This document shows, one piece after another, positions 6,251 through 7,629 of a DNA stretch of 7,629 nt. The translations under genes were made by a program, and so were the position numbers. Positions within the stretch are counted from its first letter, which is position 1. Every line of letters begins with the position of its first letter. Under the pieces are notes generated by a model that had not been told where the DNA came from, ran no database searches, and saw only the letters and a list, made by a program, of their open reading frames with translations. The DNA is from an uncultured Peptococcaceae bacterium (GTDB lineage Bacteria > Bacillota > Dehalobacteriia > UBA4068): the NCBI GenBank assembly GCA_947307285.1, contig CAMZIS010000051.1, positions 1-7,629 of the forward strand. Reading direction: 5' to 3'.

Positions 6251-6684
6251 TCAGGTTCCCCTACGTCAGAGAGGCGCTGACCCAGGTGTTCAGCAAGCCC
6301 AGCACCGAAAAATATCCTTTCGTGAAAAAGGAGGCTCCCGAAAACTACCGGGGCCGCATCAAGTTCCATCCCGACCGCTGCATCAACTGCGGCATGTGCA
6401 TCCGTGTCTGCTCCCCGGGGGCCATCGTGCGCACGGTGGAGAAGCAGGAGGACGGCGATCTGGTGACCATGGAATTCCATATGGATTCCTGCACCTTCTG
6501 CCAGATGTGCGCCGATTTCTGCACCAAGAACTCCATCGAGCTGACCAAGGATTACGAAATGGTGGCGTCCGATCCCAAGGATCTGATCGAGAGCGGCACC
6601 TTCCTCAAGAAAAAGCCGGTGCCCAAAAAGCCGATAAGTGATGAGCTCCCGCCTGCGCCCAAGGTCGACGACCCGGAAATGTGA
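6247..6684 (+). CDS. mbhN: NuoI/MbhN-like 2x[4Fe-4S] ferredoxin subunit
   Basis: This subunit is the expected entry point for electrons from ferredoxin and carries two [4Fe-4S] clusters. It has 145 residues. The first cluster motif is CINCGMCIRVC (Cys45, 48, 51, 55) and the second is CTFCQMCADFC (Cys82, 85, 88, 92), about 26 residues later. The last Cys of each motif is followed by Ser or Thr; Pro is the usual residue in such ferredoxin domains. The C-terminal tail is rich in Lys and Pro (KKKPVPKKP near 121-129) and ends acidic. AGGAGG at 6231-6236 is 10 bases before the ATG, and the start overlaps the mbhJ stop as ATGA. This is the last gene before the terminator. The MbhN/EchF/HycF group is the best match, given the neighbours. 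Confidence 0.93.
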   Translation: MIRFPYVREALTQVFSKPSTEKYPFVKKEAPENYRGRIKFHPDRCINCGMCIRVCSPGAIVRTVEKQEDGDLVTMEFHMDSCTFCQMCADFCTKNSIELTKDYEMVASDPKDLIESGTFLKKKPVPKKPISDELPPAPKVDDPEM

Positions 6685-6694
6685 GTTTTTTATC

Positions 6695-6726
6695 AAAGCC
6701 CGTCTCCTGCCGGAGGCGGGCTTTTT
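6695..6726 (+). terminator. Intrinsic terminator of the hydrogenase operon
   Basis: A 13-bp stem pairs 6695-6707 with 6712-6724, with a single G-U pair (T6703 with G6716) and a 4-base loop TGCC. The T-run at 6722-6726 follows the GC-rich stem directly. It starts 11 bases after the mbhN stop, so mbhN is the last gene of the transcript. Confidence 0.9.
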
Positions 6727-6770
6727 CTATGCCTGCGTTTTCAGTTCATATTAGGTTAATGCGGGCGGCT

Positions 6771-6776
6771 TATACT
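6771..6776 (+). promoter_or_regulatory. Possible -10 element for the sulfotransferase gene
   Basis: TATACT lies between the terminator and the next gene and matches the sigma-70 consensus at 5 of 6 bases. It is about 28 bases before the start codon. No convincing -35 hexamer is seen at 16-18 bases upstream (the region reads ttcatattagg). A promoter is expected here because the operon before it is terminated. Confidence 0.35.
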
Positions 6777-6803
6777 TATCCTACCTTACTGTGGAGATTT
6801 GTC

Positions 6804-7629
6804 ATGAAATCCAGCCAAGCCAAAAAACAGCCGATAATAAGCTCCGGCCATATGCTGCTGGGCTGCCGTTTCGATATCTGGCTCAAATTATTGATCCAGA
6901 ACCGCTTCCATATCGCGCCCTCCCGCATCCCCCAGGCCCTGTATATCACCCTGCTTTCCCTGTTCCTCTTCCCCTTCGCCCTGCTGGAGCGCCTGATACT
7001 GGCCCTGCCCCTGAAAAGGCAGAAGGTGAAGCGGCCCCTGTTCGTGCTGGGGCACTGGCGCAGCGGCACCACCTATCTGCAGAACCTGCTGTCGAAGGAC
7101 CCGGCTTTGGGCTGGTTCGAACCGGCGGCGGCCACCATGTTCAACAACGTGACCCTGCTGGGCTGGCTAATCCGCCCGCTGATGCGGGGAGTGCTGCCCG
7201 ACGCCCGGCCCATGGACAATCTGGAATACACCGAAGACCTGCCCATGGAGGAAGTGTTCGCCGTGGCTTCCGTGTCCACCCTGGCGGTGGACAACCTGAT
7301 GTCCTTCCCGGAGTACTTCGAATATTATCTGGACGCGGCCTTCGTGGACCAGCTGCCGGAGGATCTGAGGCAGGAATGGCGCCGCAAATACGATTACGTC
7401 CTGCGCAAGCAGACCTGGCGCTGCAAAGGAAAGCCGCTGATGCTGAAATCGCCTGACGCCACCTGCCGCGGCCTTGAGCTCTACCGCATGTACCCCGACG
7501 CCCGTTTCATCCACATCTACCGCGATCCCTACAAGGTGGTGCGCTCCACCATCAACATGTTCGTGAAGATCATGGACCAGATGTGCCTGCAGAAAAAGCC
7601 CGATCCTATGTACATCGAGGACATGATCG
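6804..7629 (+). CDS. Sulfotransferase family protein (3' end cut off by window)
   Basis: This is a PAPS-dependent sulfotransferase-like enzyme, which would move a sulfuryl group from PAPS to an unknown acceptor. 275 codons are visible and the frame is open at the right edge. GHWRSGTTYL at 83-92 is the 5'-phosphosulfate-binding loop. LKSPDATCRG at 214-223 and FIHIYRDPYKVVRST at 235-249 form the 3'-phosphate-binding region, with Arg240 and Ser248 as the likely contacts. A hydrophobic stretch at about 45-70 just before the nucleotide-binding loop may anchor the protein to the membrane. The ribosome site TGGAG at 6792-6796 is 7 bases before ATG 6804. The gene lies beyond the hydrogenase terminator and looks functionally unrelated. 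The substrate cannot be told from the sequence. Confidence 0.9.
   Translation, partial: MKSSQAKKQPIISSGHMLLGCRFDIWLKLLIQNRFHIAPSRIPQALYITLLSLFLFPFALLERLILALPLKRQKVKRPLFVLGHWRSGTTYLQNLLSKDPALGWFEPAAATMFNNVTLLGWLIRPLMRGVLPDARPMDNLEYTEDLPMEEVFAVASVSTLAVDNLMSFPEYFEYYLDAAFVDQLPEDLRQEWRRKYDYVLRKQTWRCKGKPLMLKSPDATCRGLELYRMYPDARFIHIYRDPYKVVRSTINMFVKIMDQMCLQKKPDPMYIEDMI

Noticed and set aside
6791..7456. Open frame on the + strand starting GTG at 6791 within the sulfotransferase region
   Set aside because: It is a Pro/Arg/Gly-rich shadow in another frame. The frame from ATG 6804 carries the PAPS-binding motifs.

Overview
The window holds most of one bacterial operon for a membrane-bound, ion-translocating [NiFe]-hydrogenase of the Mbh type (group 4, related to respiratory complex I). 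All genes are on the + strand. It opens inside the last third of hypA (nickel chaperone, 1-257). After a short gap with a perfect 8-bp inverted repeat come eleven tightly packed genes: MnhE, MnhF, MnhG, a DUF4040/MbhD protein, an MbhE protein, MnhB, MnhC, a long MnhD/MbhH antiporter-like subunit, NuoH/MbhM, NuoB/MbhJ and NuoI/MbhN (337-6684). Nearly every junction is an ATGA overlap or a very short gap with a strong AGGAGG-type ribosome site. A clear intrinsic terminator (6695-6726) closes the operon. A separate gene for a PAPS-type sulfotransferase starts at 6804 and runs off the right edge.

How the genes work together, from what is known of Mbh: the MbhN ferredoxin-like subunit and the MbhJ [4Fe-4S] subunit carry electrons from ferredoxin to a Ni-Fe large subunit that reduces protons to H2. 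MbhM anchors this arm to the membrane. The Mrp-like subunits (E, F, G, MbhD, MbhE, B, C, H) use the energy to move H+ and/or Na+. The gene order E-F-G-MbhD-MbhE-B-C-H matches the Mbh membrane module and differs from a free-standing Mrp antiporter, which would carry a large fused MrpA.

The most notable point is what is missing. The NuoC-like (MbhK) and NuoD-like Ni-binding large subunit (MbhL) genes, which in the archaeal Mbh order lie between mbhJ and mbhN, are absent, and mbhJ and mbhN overlap directly. HypA just upstream suggests that the catalytic genes lie to the left of the window. There is also no separate mbhI. Instead MbhH carries a C-terminal extension of about 140 residues ending in a likely amphipathic stretch and a membrane helix, which looks like MbhI fused onto MbhH.

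Organism: GC-rich DNA with strong purine-rich Shine-Dalgarno sites, probable TTG starts and a ferredoxin-type energy-converting hydrogenase suggest an anaerobic fermentative or syntrophic bacterium, possibly a GC-rich Bacillota (Clostridia or Negativicutes-like). This assignment is weak. No RNA genes, mobile elements or CRISPR arrays were seen, and no gene-free stretch exceeds about 120 bases.
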